DNA from: Dehalococcoidia bacterium UBA5629 | GTDB taxonomy: Bacteria > Chloroflexota > Dehalococcoidia > GIF9 > UBA5629 | Length of the DNA: 24,303 nt | Assembly: GCA_002421445.1 (NCBI GenBank) | Contig: DIKB01000018.1 | Coordinates: 1 to 24,303, forward strand | Direction: 5' to 3' | Shown: piece after piece, positions 7,098-14,743 of the stretch | Numbering within the stretch: position 1 is the first letter of the stretch | Layout of the letters: each line of letters starts with the position of its first letter | Notes under the pieces: generated by a model | Database searches by the model: none | Told to the model about the DNA's origin: nothing | Seen by the model: only the letters and a program-made list of their open reading frames with translations | Made by a program: the position numbers and the translations under genes

Positions 7098-9821
7098 ATG
7101 TGTTCGATGACTGAGAATAAACCGCTATTACTGCTTATTGATGGAAACGCCATTATCCACCGGGCGTTTCACGCATTGCCTCCGATGACCGTCGTGAAGA
7201 CAGGGGAGATGATTAATGGAGTGAAAGGATTCGCCGGCACAATTTTGAAGGTGCTCAAGGATATCAAGCCTTCATACTGGGCAATCGCTTTCGATCGCCC
7301 AGCACCGACATTCAGGAAGGAGATGTTCGATCAATATAAGGCACAGCGGGCAAAAACGCCGCCTGAATTGATCAGCCAGATCGGGAGGGCGCACCAGGTT
7401 GCCGAAGCTTTTCACATCCCGGTATTTGAGATCGATGGATATGAAGCTGATGACGTGTTGGGAACGCTGACAAAACAGGCTGGAAGCAAAGGGCTGGAAG
7501 TGATGATCGTCACAGGCGATAACGATATGTTCCAATTGGTCTCCCCCGGAGTACGCGTGTTAACGCCGGGACGCCCGGCAACGGAGTACATCCCCTTCGA
7601 CGAAGCCGCCGTGGAGCAGAAATACGAGGTGAAACCGTCGCAGCTTATCGATTTAAAAGCGCTGGCCGGAGACCCTTCGGACAATATACCCGGTGTGCCG
7701 GGGATAGGGAAGAAGACAGCGGCCAGACTGCTTCAGCAATTCGGCAGTCTGGAGAACCTGTATGAGAACCTGTACGCCGTAGCCCCCGCCAGAATGCAGT
7801 ACCTGCTTCAAACACATAAAGAAGTCGCGTTTCAGGGCAAAAAACTCGTCACGATCGTGACGGAGGTGCCGATTACGCTCGACCTCGACCGGTGCAAGCT
7901 CCAGAGCTATGATAGAGACGCCGTGGTGAAGCTGTTCCACGAGCTGGGCTTTAACGAGATGCTGTCCCGTCTCCCCGACTCTGTATCCAGCGAATCCGTG
8001 GTGGAACATGAGTACGCGGCAAACAGAGGGAAATATCACACGGTCACCAGTGCAGCGCAACTCAATACTCTTGCCACACGCCTGGCTGCTGCGCCTGAAT
8101 TCGCCATCGATACCGAAACGTCGGGACAGCAGCCTCTTACAGCCGACCTCGTCGGTATCTCTCTGTCCTTAAATGAAGGAGAGGCGTTTTATATCCCCAT
8201 CGGACATACAACACCCGGGGATATCACTCAATTACCGCTACCGCTCGTTATGGAGAAGCTCGGACCGATCATCGAAGGGCAGGCGGTTGCTAAAGTTGCA
8301 CAGAACGGCAAATTCGATATGACGGTGCTGCAGATGGCCGGTATGCCTCTCCGCCACGTGACCTTCGATACAATGATCGCTGCCTACCTGCTCGGCGACA
8401 AACAAATTGGATTAAAGGCGATGGCGTTCAATCGCCTCGGCCTGGAGATGGCGCCGATTACCGATCTGATCGGCAAGGGAGTAAAGCAGATATCAATGTC
8501 CCAGATAGATATTCGAAAGGCTGCCGATTATGCCTGTGCCGATGCTGATATGACGCTCAGATTAAAGAAACAGCTTGAGGCTGAACTGCGCAAAGAGAAC
8601 TTGTGGGGACTGTTCATCGATGTTGAGATGCCGCTGGTGCCGATACTTGCCTCAATGGAACAGGAAGGAGTCACTCTCGACCTCGATTTGCTCGCTGAGC
8701 TATCACAAAGCCTTGGCACCGAGATCGGGCGACTCGAAAAGAAGATTTATGACTGGGTCGGCCATGAGTTCAACATCAATTCCCCTCAACAACTTTCGCA
8801 GATACTGTACGATCAGTTAAAACTACCGCAACCTCGAAAGACGCAAAGCGGCTATTCTACCGAAGCTGCGGTACTGGAAGGCATGCGGGGTCTGCATCCG
8901 GTCATCGAATTTCTGCTCCACTACCGCCAGCTGACCAAGCTGAAATCGACATACGTCGACGCGTTGCCCGCTCTGATCAATCCGCGGACAGGACGCATTC
9001 ATTCGACGTTCAATCAAACCGGAACGACAACCGGACGGCTGTCCTCAAGCGAACCAAATTTGCAGAATATACCGGTTCGGGGTGAACTCGGCGGGAAAAT
9101 ACGGCAGGCGATTATCCCGAGAAAAGGCTGGACTCTGCTCTCAGCCGACTATTCGCAAATCGACCTCAGAGCGCTGGCCCATATCTCTCAGGATAACGAG
9201 CTTATCAATACCTTTTTACGTGACGATGACGTCCACACCTCCACAGCCGCTTCCATCTTTCATGTGCAGCCGGGTCAGGTTAAACCTGATATGCGCCGTG
9301 TGGCCAAAACAGTTAACTTCGGCATCATCTACGGCATGAGCGGATACGGGCTGGAACAGGCAACCGGTTTAAGCCGTGATGAGGCCGCGCACTTCATTCA
9401 ATCGTATTTCGACCGGTACCCCGGCGTGAAAACATACGTGGAATCGACCAAGAAGCAACTCAGGGAACGGGGCTATGTACAAACGGTCATGGGCAGGCGT
9501 CGCTATATACCGGAGATCGGATCGCCCAACCGCCAGGTGCAGGAATCGGCGGAACGTATGGCGATCAATATGCCGGTGCAGGGCACATCCGCCGATATCA
9601 TCAAAGTTGCTATGATTAACCTCGATGCGGCAATGACAGAGTATCGGGTACAGAGCAAGATGATTCTACAGGTACATGATGAATTAGTCTTTGATGTAGC
9701 GCCTGGTGAAGAGGAGCAGATGCGTGCACTGGTAGCTGAGATAATGCCGAACGCTCTGAAATTAAGCGTTCCCCTGAAAATAGATATAAAGATGGGCAAG
9801 AACTGGAACGAGATGAACTGA
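7098..9821 (+). CDS. polA: DNA polymerase I with 5'-3' and 3'-5' exonuclease domains
   Basis: Repair and Okazaki-fragment polymerase. It has 907 residues and three complete domains. The 5'-3' exonuclease occupies about 1-290 (DGNAIIHRAFHAL, GYEADDVLGTL, VTGDNDMFQL, GDPSDNIPGVPGIGKKTA). The proofreading domain, about 310-510, keeps its acidic residues: DTE at 338-340, NGKFD, and YACADAD. The polymerase domain has motif A DYSQIDLRAL (D684), the O-helix RRVAKTVNFGIIYG, and motif C HDE at 860-862. The proofreading site therefore looks active, unlike Taq-type enzymes. ATG at 7098 (MCSMTENK) and at 7107 (MTENK) are both possible, and the Shine-Dalgarno sequence is weak for each. mutM starts 1 nt after the stop, so both are probably co-expressed in base-excision repair. 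Confidence 0.97.
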   Translation: MCSMTENKPLLLLIDGNAIIHRAFHALPPMTVVKTGEMINGVKGFAGTILKVLKDIKPSYWAIAFDRPAPTFRKEMFDQYKAQRAKTPPELISQIGRAHQVAEAFHIPVFEIDGYEADDVLGTLTKQAGSKGLEVMIVTGDNDMFQLVSPGVRVLTPGRPATEYIPFDEAAVEQKYEVKPSQLIDLKALAGDPSDNIPGVPGIGKKTAARLLQQFGSLENLYENLYAVAPARMQYLLQTHKEVAFQGKKLVTIVTEVPITLDLDRCKLQSYDRDAVVKLFHELGFNEMLSRLPDSVSSESVVEHEYAANRGKYHTVTSAAQLNTLATRLAAAPEFAIDTETSGQQPLTADLVGISLSLNEGEAFYIPIGHTTPGDITQLPLPLVMEKLGPIIEGQAVAKVAQNGKFDMTVLQMAGMPLRHVTFDTMIAAYLLGDKQIGLKAMAFNRLGLEMAPITDLIGKGVKQISMSQIDIRKAADYACADADMTLRLKKQLEAELRKENLWGLFIDVEMPLVPILASMEQEGVTLDLDLLAELSQSLGTEIGRLEKKIYDWVGHEFNINSPQQLSQILYDQLKLPQPRKTQSGYSTEAAVLEGMRGLHPVIEFLLHYRQLTKLKSTYVDALPALINPRTGRIHSTFNQTGTTTGRLSSSEPNLQNIPVRGELGGKIRQAIIPRKGWTLLSADYSQIDLRALAHISQDNELINTFLRDDDVHTSTAASIFHVQPGQVKPDMRRVAKTVNFGIIYGMSGYGLEQATGLSRDEAAHFIQSYFDRYPGVKTYVESTKKQLRERGYVQTVMGRRRYIPEIGSPNRQVQESAERMAINMPVQGTSADIIKVAMINLDAAMTEYRVQSKMILQVHDELVFDVAPGEEEQMRALVAEIMPNALKLSVPLKIDIKMGKNWNEMN

Positions 9822-9822
9822 T

Positions 9823-10629
9823 ATGCCCGAGCTTCCTGAAGTAGAGACGATCAAAAATGAGCTTGCCCCCTGCATCATCGGTAAGCGCATCACTGATGTT
9901 GTACTTCCAGATTCTACGGCTGTAAAAGAGCCTGCTTCTGATGTTTTCATCCGCAAACTGAAGGGAACCACGATAGAGACCGTCAGGCGCCGGGGAAAAT
10001 ATCTCATCCTTCAGCTATCGAATCATAAATTTTTAATTATTCATCTGCGAATGACAGGTGCTCTGCTGTTCAACTGCCCGGGCGAACGCTATGTCCGCGC
10101 AGTGTTTCATCTCAATGGTAGGGATCGGCTTGCGTTTGCCGACCGCAGGCGCTTGGGCGTTCTCCGTCTTATCGATTCCGTCGGGGAGATTACGGATAAA
10201 CTTGGCCCCGATCCTTTCGCCCGCGATTTCACGGCAGCTAAATTCGCGGAAAGGCTGCGCGGACGCAAGGCACCGATCAAAGCAGTGCTCCTTGATCAGC
10301 ATGTCGTCGCCGGCGTGGGCAATATGTACGCCGATGAGATCCTCTTCATGGCTAAAATCCATCCGTTGAGAAAAACAAATACTCTGACTGCAAATGAGAT
10401 CAAAGCAATCCATCATGCGATGCTCCGCGTTCTCCGCGCAGCTATCGCGGGCAAGGGAGCCAGTGTTGATACCTATAAGCGTCCCGATGGCAATCAGGGG
10501 ACTGCTCATACTGAGTTTGCCGTTGCCCACCGGCTGGGGAAGCCATGTCCCGGATGCGGCACTCTCATACAACGATTACCTGTCAGAAACCGCGGCAGCT
10601 ACTATTGCTCGCACTGTCAGAAACTCTAA
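9823..10629 (+). CDS. mutM: Formamidopyrimidine-DNA glycosylase
   Basis: Excises 8-oxoguanine and formamidopyrimidines and cleaves the abasic site. It has 268 residues, normal length. The N-terminus PELPEVET supplies the catalytic proline (after Met removal) and Glu3. The beta-hairpin lysine is near residue 59 (RRRGKYLI). A helix-two-turn-helix contains VGNMYADEILF. The C-terminal zinc finger is CPGC...CSHC with the DNA-contacting arginine in VRNRGSYYC. It is coupled to polA (1 nt spacing), a sensible pairing because Pol I fills the gap left after excision. An intrinsic terminator follows 24 nt after the stop. Confidence 0.97.
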   Translation: MPELPEVETIKNELAPCIIGKRITDVVLPDSTAVKEPASDVFIRKLKGTTIETVRRRGKYLILQLSNHKFLIIHLRMTGALLFNCPGERYVRAVFHLNGRDRLAFADRRRLGVLRLIDSVGEITDKLGPDPFARDFTAAKFAERLRGRKAPIKAVLLDQHVVAGVGNMYADEILFMAKIHPLRKTNTLTANEIKAIHHAMLRVLRAAIAGKGASVDTYKRPDGNQGTAHTEFAVAHRLGKPCPGCGTLIQRLPVRNRGSYYCSHCQKL

Positions 10630-10652
10630 CTGCCCGGCTGACAACGACAACG

Positions 10653-10674
10653 GGTAGTGTCAGCACTACCTTTT
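10653..10674 (+). terminator. Intrinsic terminator after polA-mutM
   Basis: A perfect 7-bp stem (GGTAGTG / CACTACC) with a TCAG loop is followed at once by TTTT. It lies 24 nt after the mutM stop and closes the polA-mutM unit. Confidence 0.8.
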
Positions 10675-10740
10675 CCGCCTAGAGTTAGTGTTTTTAAAAA
10701 AATATTTTTAGACTATTTTCGTCTCACACTCAGGCGCATG

Positions 10741-10769
10741 TTGACAAATGATTAACATCTTGCTAACTT
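10741..10769 (+). promoter_or_regulatory. Candidate sigma-70-type promoter of the kamA operon
   Basis: A perfect TTGACA (10741-10746) is followed 17 nt later by a weak -10, TAACTT (10764-10769). A TATATC stretch lies just beyond. It is about 140 nt upstream of the aminomutase start and downstream of the mutM terminator, so it would drive the leader and the operon. Confidence 0.5.
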
Positions 10770-10797
10770 TATATCATGGTAAGAAAATGATGTATAA

Positions 10798-10860
10798 ACG
10801 GTTTAAAAAGGTCATAGCAATTTGAACGTAGCGGAGGATAGTGAGATCCACCGCTTTTTT
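10798..10860 (+). terminator. Leader hairpin followed by an intrinsic terminator upstream of kamA
   Basis: Two adjacent hairpins lie between the promoter and the aminomutase gene. The first pairs 10798-10807 with 10821-10829 (about 9 bp with one bulge). The second pairs 10830-10839 with 10846-10855 (AGCGG/CCGCT and GGAT/ATCC around one A-A mismatch, loop AGTGAG) and runs into a T stretch to 10860. The second has the form of a rho-independent terminator placed before the operon. It could be an attenuator, or it could release a short RNA of roughly 85 nt. No known riboswitch or T-box consensus was recognised. Confidence 0.65.
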
Positions 10861-10907
10861 ATAGGGAATAATTTAAGAAGGTTTTAAAAGGGAGATTCAG
10901 AAATAAA

Positions 10908-12269
10908 ATGACGATGCTAGGTGTCAAAAAGAAAAGCTTGTTCAGCTCTATTGAAGAGGAGCCTCCAGGAGAATGCTTTGTTCAAAACGAGGTTGATGAA
11001 CCTCCAAGTTGTGAGGTAGACGAACCTCCAAGTATTTTAGCCGCGAGGAAAGTTGAGTCATTCCTGCGGCAAGTACCGGAAGAAAGCTGGAACGATTGGA
11101 AGTGGCACTTCCGGAATAGAATAACCACCGTCGAAGAATTGTCGAAATATATTCCCCTTTCGCCTCTCGAGCAAGAACAGATCAGGCTCGTTGCGCGTAA
11201 ATACCCCCTTTCGATAACACCATATTATCTGTCTCTTATCGACGTCAATAATCCCGTCGATCCGATACGCGCGCAGTCCGTGCCGTGTTTCAGCGAGATC
11301 ACATGCAATGCTACCGGCGTTGAGGACCCGCTCGAAGAAGGCAAACACTCGGTTGTCCCCGGATTGGTGCATCGCTATCCCGACCGCGTGCTCATGGTGA
11401 TGACGGACCTGTGTTCTATGTTATGCCGTCACTGTACGCGTAAACGCGAATGGAAGAATGGCGGCTGGGTGCACTCCGATATCGAGATCGACCGGATGCT
11501 CGATTACATCAAGAGTCACCCTGAGGTGAGAGATGTCATCATTTCCGGCGGTGATCCATTGGTGCTGTCAACGCAGTGCCTTGAATCGGTGATCTCACAG
11601 ATCAGGCAGATTCCGCATGTTGAGATTATCCGTATCGGTACACGATTCCCTGTGGTGCTGCCACAGCGAATCGATGATGAGCTGTGCAACATGCTTTCCA
11701 AATATGGGCCGATCTGGCTGAACACCCATTTTAACCATCCGAATGAGATAACGCCGGAAGCAGCCCGTGCCTGCGATAATCTGGTACGTGCCGGTGTCCC
11801 CGTGAACAACCAATGCGTACTGCTCAAGGGAGTCAACGACACTGCTGAGATACAGACTAAACTGTGCCACGGCCTGTTGAAGATCAAGGTGCGCCCCTAC
11901 TACCTCTTCCAATGTGATGAAGTGGAAGGAACCGAGCATTTCTGGACATCGGTTGATACCGGCATCAAGGTTATCGAGGGCATGCGCGGACATACGTCCG
12001 GTCTGGCTGTGCCGACATACGTTATCGATCTGCCGAACGGCGGAGGCAAGATACCCGTTCAGCCTGATTATATCCTCATGAAGACACAGGATGAGATGCT
12101 GGTGAGAAACTACCAGGGTCGCATCTTCACCTACAAAAACGCCAGGAACGGAAAGAAACCGGCCGCCCGTAAGAACAAAATGTTACCTCAGCCGTTGTTT
12201 CCGATGGAAGAGTTTGAGCCTCAACCTGTGAGAGTCAAACGTGAGAATAGGGCTTACCTACGATCTTAA
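10908..12269 (+). CDS. kamA: Lysine 2,3-aminomutase (radical SAM, PLP-dependent)
   Basis: Interconverts L-lysine and L-beta-lysine using S-adenosylmethionine, a [4Fe-4S] cluster and PLP. It has 453 residues. The cluster motif CSMLCRHC is at 169-176, with the substrate-carboxylate arginine two residues on (R178). The PLP lysine is K381 in NGGGKIP. The lysine-side aspartates are D337 (QCD) and D374 (VIDLP). The spacings C to K (212), D to K (44) and D to K (7) equal those I recall for Clostridium subterminale KamA (C125, D293, D330, K337), which favours lysine over glutamate. The N-terminus is longer than in that enzyme by about 44 residues and carries a tandem EVDEPPS repeat. The C-terminal Cys cluster of clostridial KamA is absent. 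The Shine-Dalgarno GGAG lies 13 nt upstream, an unusually long spacer. The gene overlaps the next by 29 nt. Confidence 0.92.
   Translation: MTMLGVKKKSLFSSIEEEPPGECFVQNEVDEPPSCEVDEPPSILAARKVESFLRQVPEESWNDWKWHFRNRITTVEELSKYIPLSPLEQEQIRLVARKYPLSITPYYLSLIDVNNPVDPIRAQSVPCFSEITCNATGVEDPLEEGKHSVVPGLVHRYPDRVLMVMTDLCSMLCRHCTRKREWKNGGWVHSDIEIDRMLDYIKSHPEVRDVIISGGDPLVLSTQCLESVISQIRQIPHVEIIRIGTRFPVVLPQRIDDELCNMLSKYGPIWLNTHFNHPNEITPEAARACDNLVRAGVPVNNQCVLLKGVNDTAEIQTKLCHGLLKIKVRPYYLFQCDEVEGTEHFWTSVDTGIKVIEGMRGHTSGLAVPTYVIDLPNGGGKIPVQPDYILMKTQDEMLVRNYQGRIFTYKNARNGKKPAARKNKMLPQPLFPMEEFEPQPVRVKRENRAYLRS
10989..11036 (+). repeat. Tandem 24-nt repeat inside kamA (two copies)
   Basis: Two in-frame 24-nt units, 10989-11012 and 11013-11036, encode EVDEPPS plus one variable residue (C, then I). 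A degenerate third copy (EEEPPGEC) lies just upstream, near 10956-10979. They sit in the N-terminal extension before the conserved aminomutase fold and probably form a disordered acidic, proline-rich linker. Confidence 0.85.
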
Positions 12270-13242
12270 AGCCGAGGTGAAGCCCGATCACGGCGGCTCC
12301 GATGATGCTCTCGAAGAGTATGACTCTCTGGAGACGATCGAGGCGCTTGAATCGGTGTTCAAATCGAACGGACATGACGTCGCCAGATTGGGCGGCGGCA
12401 GAACGTTTCTTGAGAACGTTCTCCATGAGCGCGTTGATCTGGTATTCAATATCGCCGAAGGAAGAGGAACGTATCGCAGCCGTGAAGCACAGGTGCCTTC
12501 CGTGCTTGAGATGCTTAACATCCCATATTGCGGCTCCGATCCTCAATGCCTCGCTGTTTCGCTGGATAAGCCGCTGACAAAAGGCATACTGGCGTCATAC
12601 GGTATCGCCACCCCTGCATGGAAGGTTGTGAGCACCGCACAGGAGCTTAAAGGGATACATTGGCGTGATTTTCCATATCCGGCTTTTGTTAAACCGGCAT
12701 ACGAGGGATCGAGCAAAGGTATCCGTTTCGCCTCGGTCATCGAGAACGCCGAGCAGATGGTCAGTGTCGTGGGGAACGTGCTGGCCGATTACAAACAGCC
12801 GGTGATTGTCGAAGAGTTCATCATCGGTGAAGAGGTGACGGTTGGCGTGCTGGGAAACGCCCAGCCATCCGTACTCGGGATCATGAGAGTGTTGCCGCGC
12901 AAAAAGATGGATCATTTCATTTACTCCCTGGAAGTGAAGCGCGACTGGGAGAACATGGTGGAATATGAATGCCCGTCTCAACTTGGTGAAAAGACGAACG
13001 ACGGGATCTCAGCAGCAGCGCTCAAAGTTTTTAGCATCCTCGGCTGCCGCGATTTCTCGCGTGTTGATTTTCGCGTAAAGCAGGACGGAACACCATATTT
13101 CCTTGAGATAAATCCGCTCCCCGGACTCAACCCAAAGAGCGGTGATCTGGTGATCATGTCAGGGAAGATGGGTTGGACATATCAATCGCTCGTTACTGCT
13201 ATTCTGGCTGCTGCTCTGAAGCGCTATGGTTTTACCTCGTAA
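12241..13242 (+). CDS. ATP-grasp ligase, D-Ala-D-Ala ligase-like (first of pair)
   Basis: Forms an amide bond between an ATP-activated carboxylate and an amine. The substrates are unknown. It has 333 residues. It shows VFNIAEG (E73), VPSVLEMLNIPYCGSDP, the phosphate-binding lysine K151 in KPAYEGSSKG, IVEEFIIGEEVTVGVLGN, RVDFR, and the metal-binding EINPLPGLNPKSGD (E289, N291). The layout is that of Ddl enzymes, but the N-terminal half and the omega-loop region differ from cell-wall Ddl. It starts at a GTG inside the kamA gene (29-nt overlap, with GAGAG just upstream) and overlaps the next gene by 17 nt. Because it is translationally tied to an aminomutase, it probably uses beta-lysine or a derivative. 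Assigning D-Ala-D-Ala ligase function would not be justified. Confidence 0.85.
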   Translation: MRIGLTYDLKAEVKPDHGGSDDALEEYDSLETIEALESVFKSNGHDVARLGGGRTFLENVLHERVDLVFNIAEGRGTYRSREAQVPSVLEMLNIPYCGSDPQCLAVSLDKPLTKGILASYGIATPAWKVVSTAQELKGIHWRDFPYPAFVKPAYEGSSKGIRFASVIENAEQMVSVVGNVLADYKQPVIVEEFIIGEEVTVGVLGNAQPSVLGIMRVLPRKKMDHFIYSLEVKRDWENMVEYECPSQLGEKTNDGISAAALKVFSILGCRDFSRVDFRVKQDGTPYFLEINPLPGLNPKSGDLVIMSGKMGWTYQSLVTAILAAALKRYGFTS

Positions 13243-14233
13243 GGTTGCTATCGTTTACAACGCCCCGACGTCCTCTCATTATGATGTTGCCGGCGAAACA
13301 AAAGCGATGGCTGCGGTTCTTGAGGAGGTAGAAGCCGTGCAAGCAGTCCTCGAACGGGCGAATTGGCAGGTTAACCTGATGCCGCTGCTGCCGCCGAGGG
13401 AACAAGCTGCTGAGATAATACACGCAGTGAGAGCGGATGTGGTTTTTAATTTGTTTGAAGGGTTCGGCGATGATGCCGTAGCTGAAGCCTATATGGCGGA
13501 TGTCCTTGCTAAGAGCAAGCTGCCCTTCACCGGGTGCCCGGGTTCGGCACTGGCTCTGGGACTCAATAAGGGTAAGGCCAAGGAGCTGCTGATATCTGCC
13601 GGCGTACCGACGCCGCAGTATCAGGTGCTTACCCCGGCAACCGTTTCGCTGTTCAATCTCACGTTTCCCTGCATCGTGAAGCCGGGCAACGAGGACGCCA
13701 GCCACGGTCTTTCCGGAGATAGCGTCGTTCATGATAAAGACGGGTTGCGACAGCAGGTGGAGAAGATCAGTAATTTGTTCGGCGGAGAAGCTCTCGTCGA
13801 GGAATTCGTTGATGGCAGGGAGTTCAATGCCACCATCCTGGGGAATGAACAGCCTGTGGTTCTTCCTGTTTCTGAGATCGTCTATTCGCTGCCGCCCGGC
13901 ATGCCGCGCATCATTACCTTCGAAGGGAAGTGGGAAAAAGATAGCGTTTTCTTCCTCGGCACCAAGCCGGTGTGTCCTGCTGCGCTAACTGCTCACGAGG
14001 AGTCTTATATCAGAAAAATCGTCATGGCTGCTTATAAAGCGGTCGGCTGCCGCGGGTATGCCCGCATCGATATGCGTCAGGACACGGGGGGCAAAATTAA
14101 AGTGCTTGAGGTCAATCCGAATCCTGATATCGCACCCGATTCCGGCGCTGCGAGGCAGGCCAAAGCCTCTGGCTTGTCCTATGACGAATTCATCCTGAAA
14201 ATAGTACAATTGGCGCTGGAGGACAAACGGTAA
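13226..14233 (+). CDS. ATP-grasp ligase, D-Ala-D-Ala ligase-like (second of pair, divergent)
   Basis: A second ATP-grasp enzyme of 335 residues, clearly different from the first. It has VVFNLFEGFGDD, LPFTGCPGSALALGLNKGKAK, KPGNEDASHG (K152) in place of the GSS loop, LVEEFVDGREFNATILGN, ARIDMR, and EVNPNPDIAPDSG (E295, N297). In place of the Ddl-type PG after the metal-binding Asn it has PD, and the C-terminus reads GLSYDEFILKIVQLAL. The ATP and metal sites look intact, while the amino-acid pocket looks changed. It overlaps the gene before it by 17 nt and the gene after it by 1 nt. A likely role is a second ligation step on the product of the first enzyme. Its substrate is unknown. Confidence 0.85.
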   Translation: MVLPRKVAIVYNAPTSSHYDVAGETKAMAAVLEEVEAVQAVLERANWQVNLMPLLPPREQAAEIIHAVRADVVFNLFEGFGDDAVAEAYMADVLAKSKLPFTGCPGSALALGLNKGKAKELLISAGVPTPQYQVLTPATVSLFNLTFPCIVKPGNEDASHGLSGDSVVHDKDGLRQQVEKISNLFGGEALVEEFVDGREFNATILGNEQPVVLPVSEIVYSLPPGMPRIITFEGKWEKDSVFFLGTKPVCPAALTAHEESYIRKIVMAAYKAVGCRGYARIDMRQDTGGKIKVLEVNPNPDIAPDSGAARQAKASGLSYDEFILKIVQLALEDKR

Positions 14234-14715
14234 TGCCGCCAGCAACATTGCGATCCATGAAAGCGGGAGATAAACCTGCTCTCGAAGCTATCTTGAAAAT
14301 GACGCCCGAGTTCACCGCCGAAGAGATCGATGTCGCTCTTGAGGTCATCGACGACTATCTGAAAGACGGTACAAAATCGGGATATTTCATACTGGTTGCG
14401 GACATCGATTCCAGGGTCGTTGGCTACATATGCTATGGCCCGAGGCCGATGACGACCGGTACCTGGGATCTGTACTGGGCGGCGATTCATCCCGATTCCC
14501 AGGGCAAGGGTATCGGCAGATCGCTATTTATGGCTGCAGAGGCTGATATTACGAAATCCGGCGGAAGGATTATGATGATTGAGACCTCATCCAAGCCCGG
14601 ATATGAGAAAACCATCAGCTTCCACCATTCCCTCGGCTATACCGATGTCTGTCTCATTGAAGATTTTTACTCGATCGGGGATCATATGCTTTTGTTGATC
14701 AAACGGATTCGCTGA
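14233..14715 (+). CDS. GNAT family N-acetyltransferase
   Basis: A 160-residue acetyl-CoA-dependent acetyltransferase. The acetyl-CoA pyrophosphate-binding motif is SQGKGIGRSLF at about 89-98 (Q/RxxGxG/A), preceded by the beta-4 strand LYWAAIHPD and followed by IMMIETSS and a C-terminal YEKTISFHHSLGYTDV block typical of the fold. Its ATG shares one base with the stop of the second ATP-grasp gene (TAATG), and GGAGGA lies 9 nt upstream. By context it may acetylate beta-lysine or the ligation product, in analogy to the AblA-AblB route to N-epsilon-acetyl-beta-lysine. It is shorter than the AblB proteins I recall, so direct orthology is doubtful. Confidence 0.85.
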   Translation: MPPATLRSMKAGDKPALEAILKMTPEFTAEEIDVALEVIDDYLKDGTKSGYFILVADIDSRVVGYICYGPRPMTTGTWDLYWAAIHPDSQGKGIGRSLFMAAEADITKSGGRIMMIETSSKPGYEKTISFHHSLGYTDVCLIEDFYSIGDHMLLLIKRIR

Positions 14716-14743
14716 TACCTGAATAGCAGGAGGAGAGAATACT

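Noticed and set aside
10776..10907. Lysine riboswitch or T-box in the kamA leader
   Set aside because: The leader is too short for a lysine riboswitch, and no T-box AGGGTGG-type antiterminator sequence is present.
10908..12269. EpmB (EF-P lysine modification aminomutase) as an alternative identity
   Set aside because: The protein is much longer than EpmB, matches clostridial KamA block by block, and no epmA or efp gene is nearby.
12241..14233. Annotating the two ATP-grasp genes as cell-wall D-alanine-D-alanine ligases
   Set aside because: There are two divergent copies fused by overlap to an aminomutase and a GNAT gene, with changed substrate loops. Only the fold is supported, not that activity.
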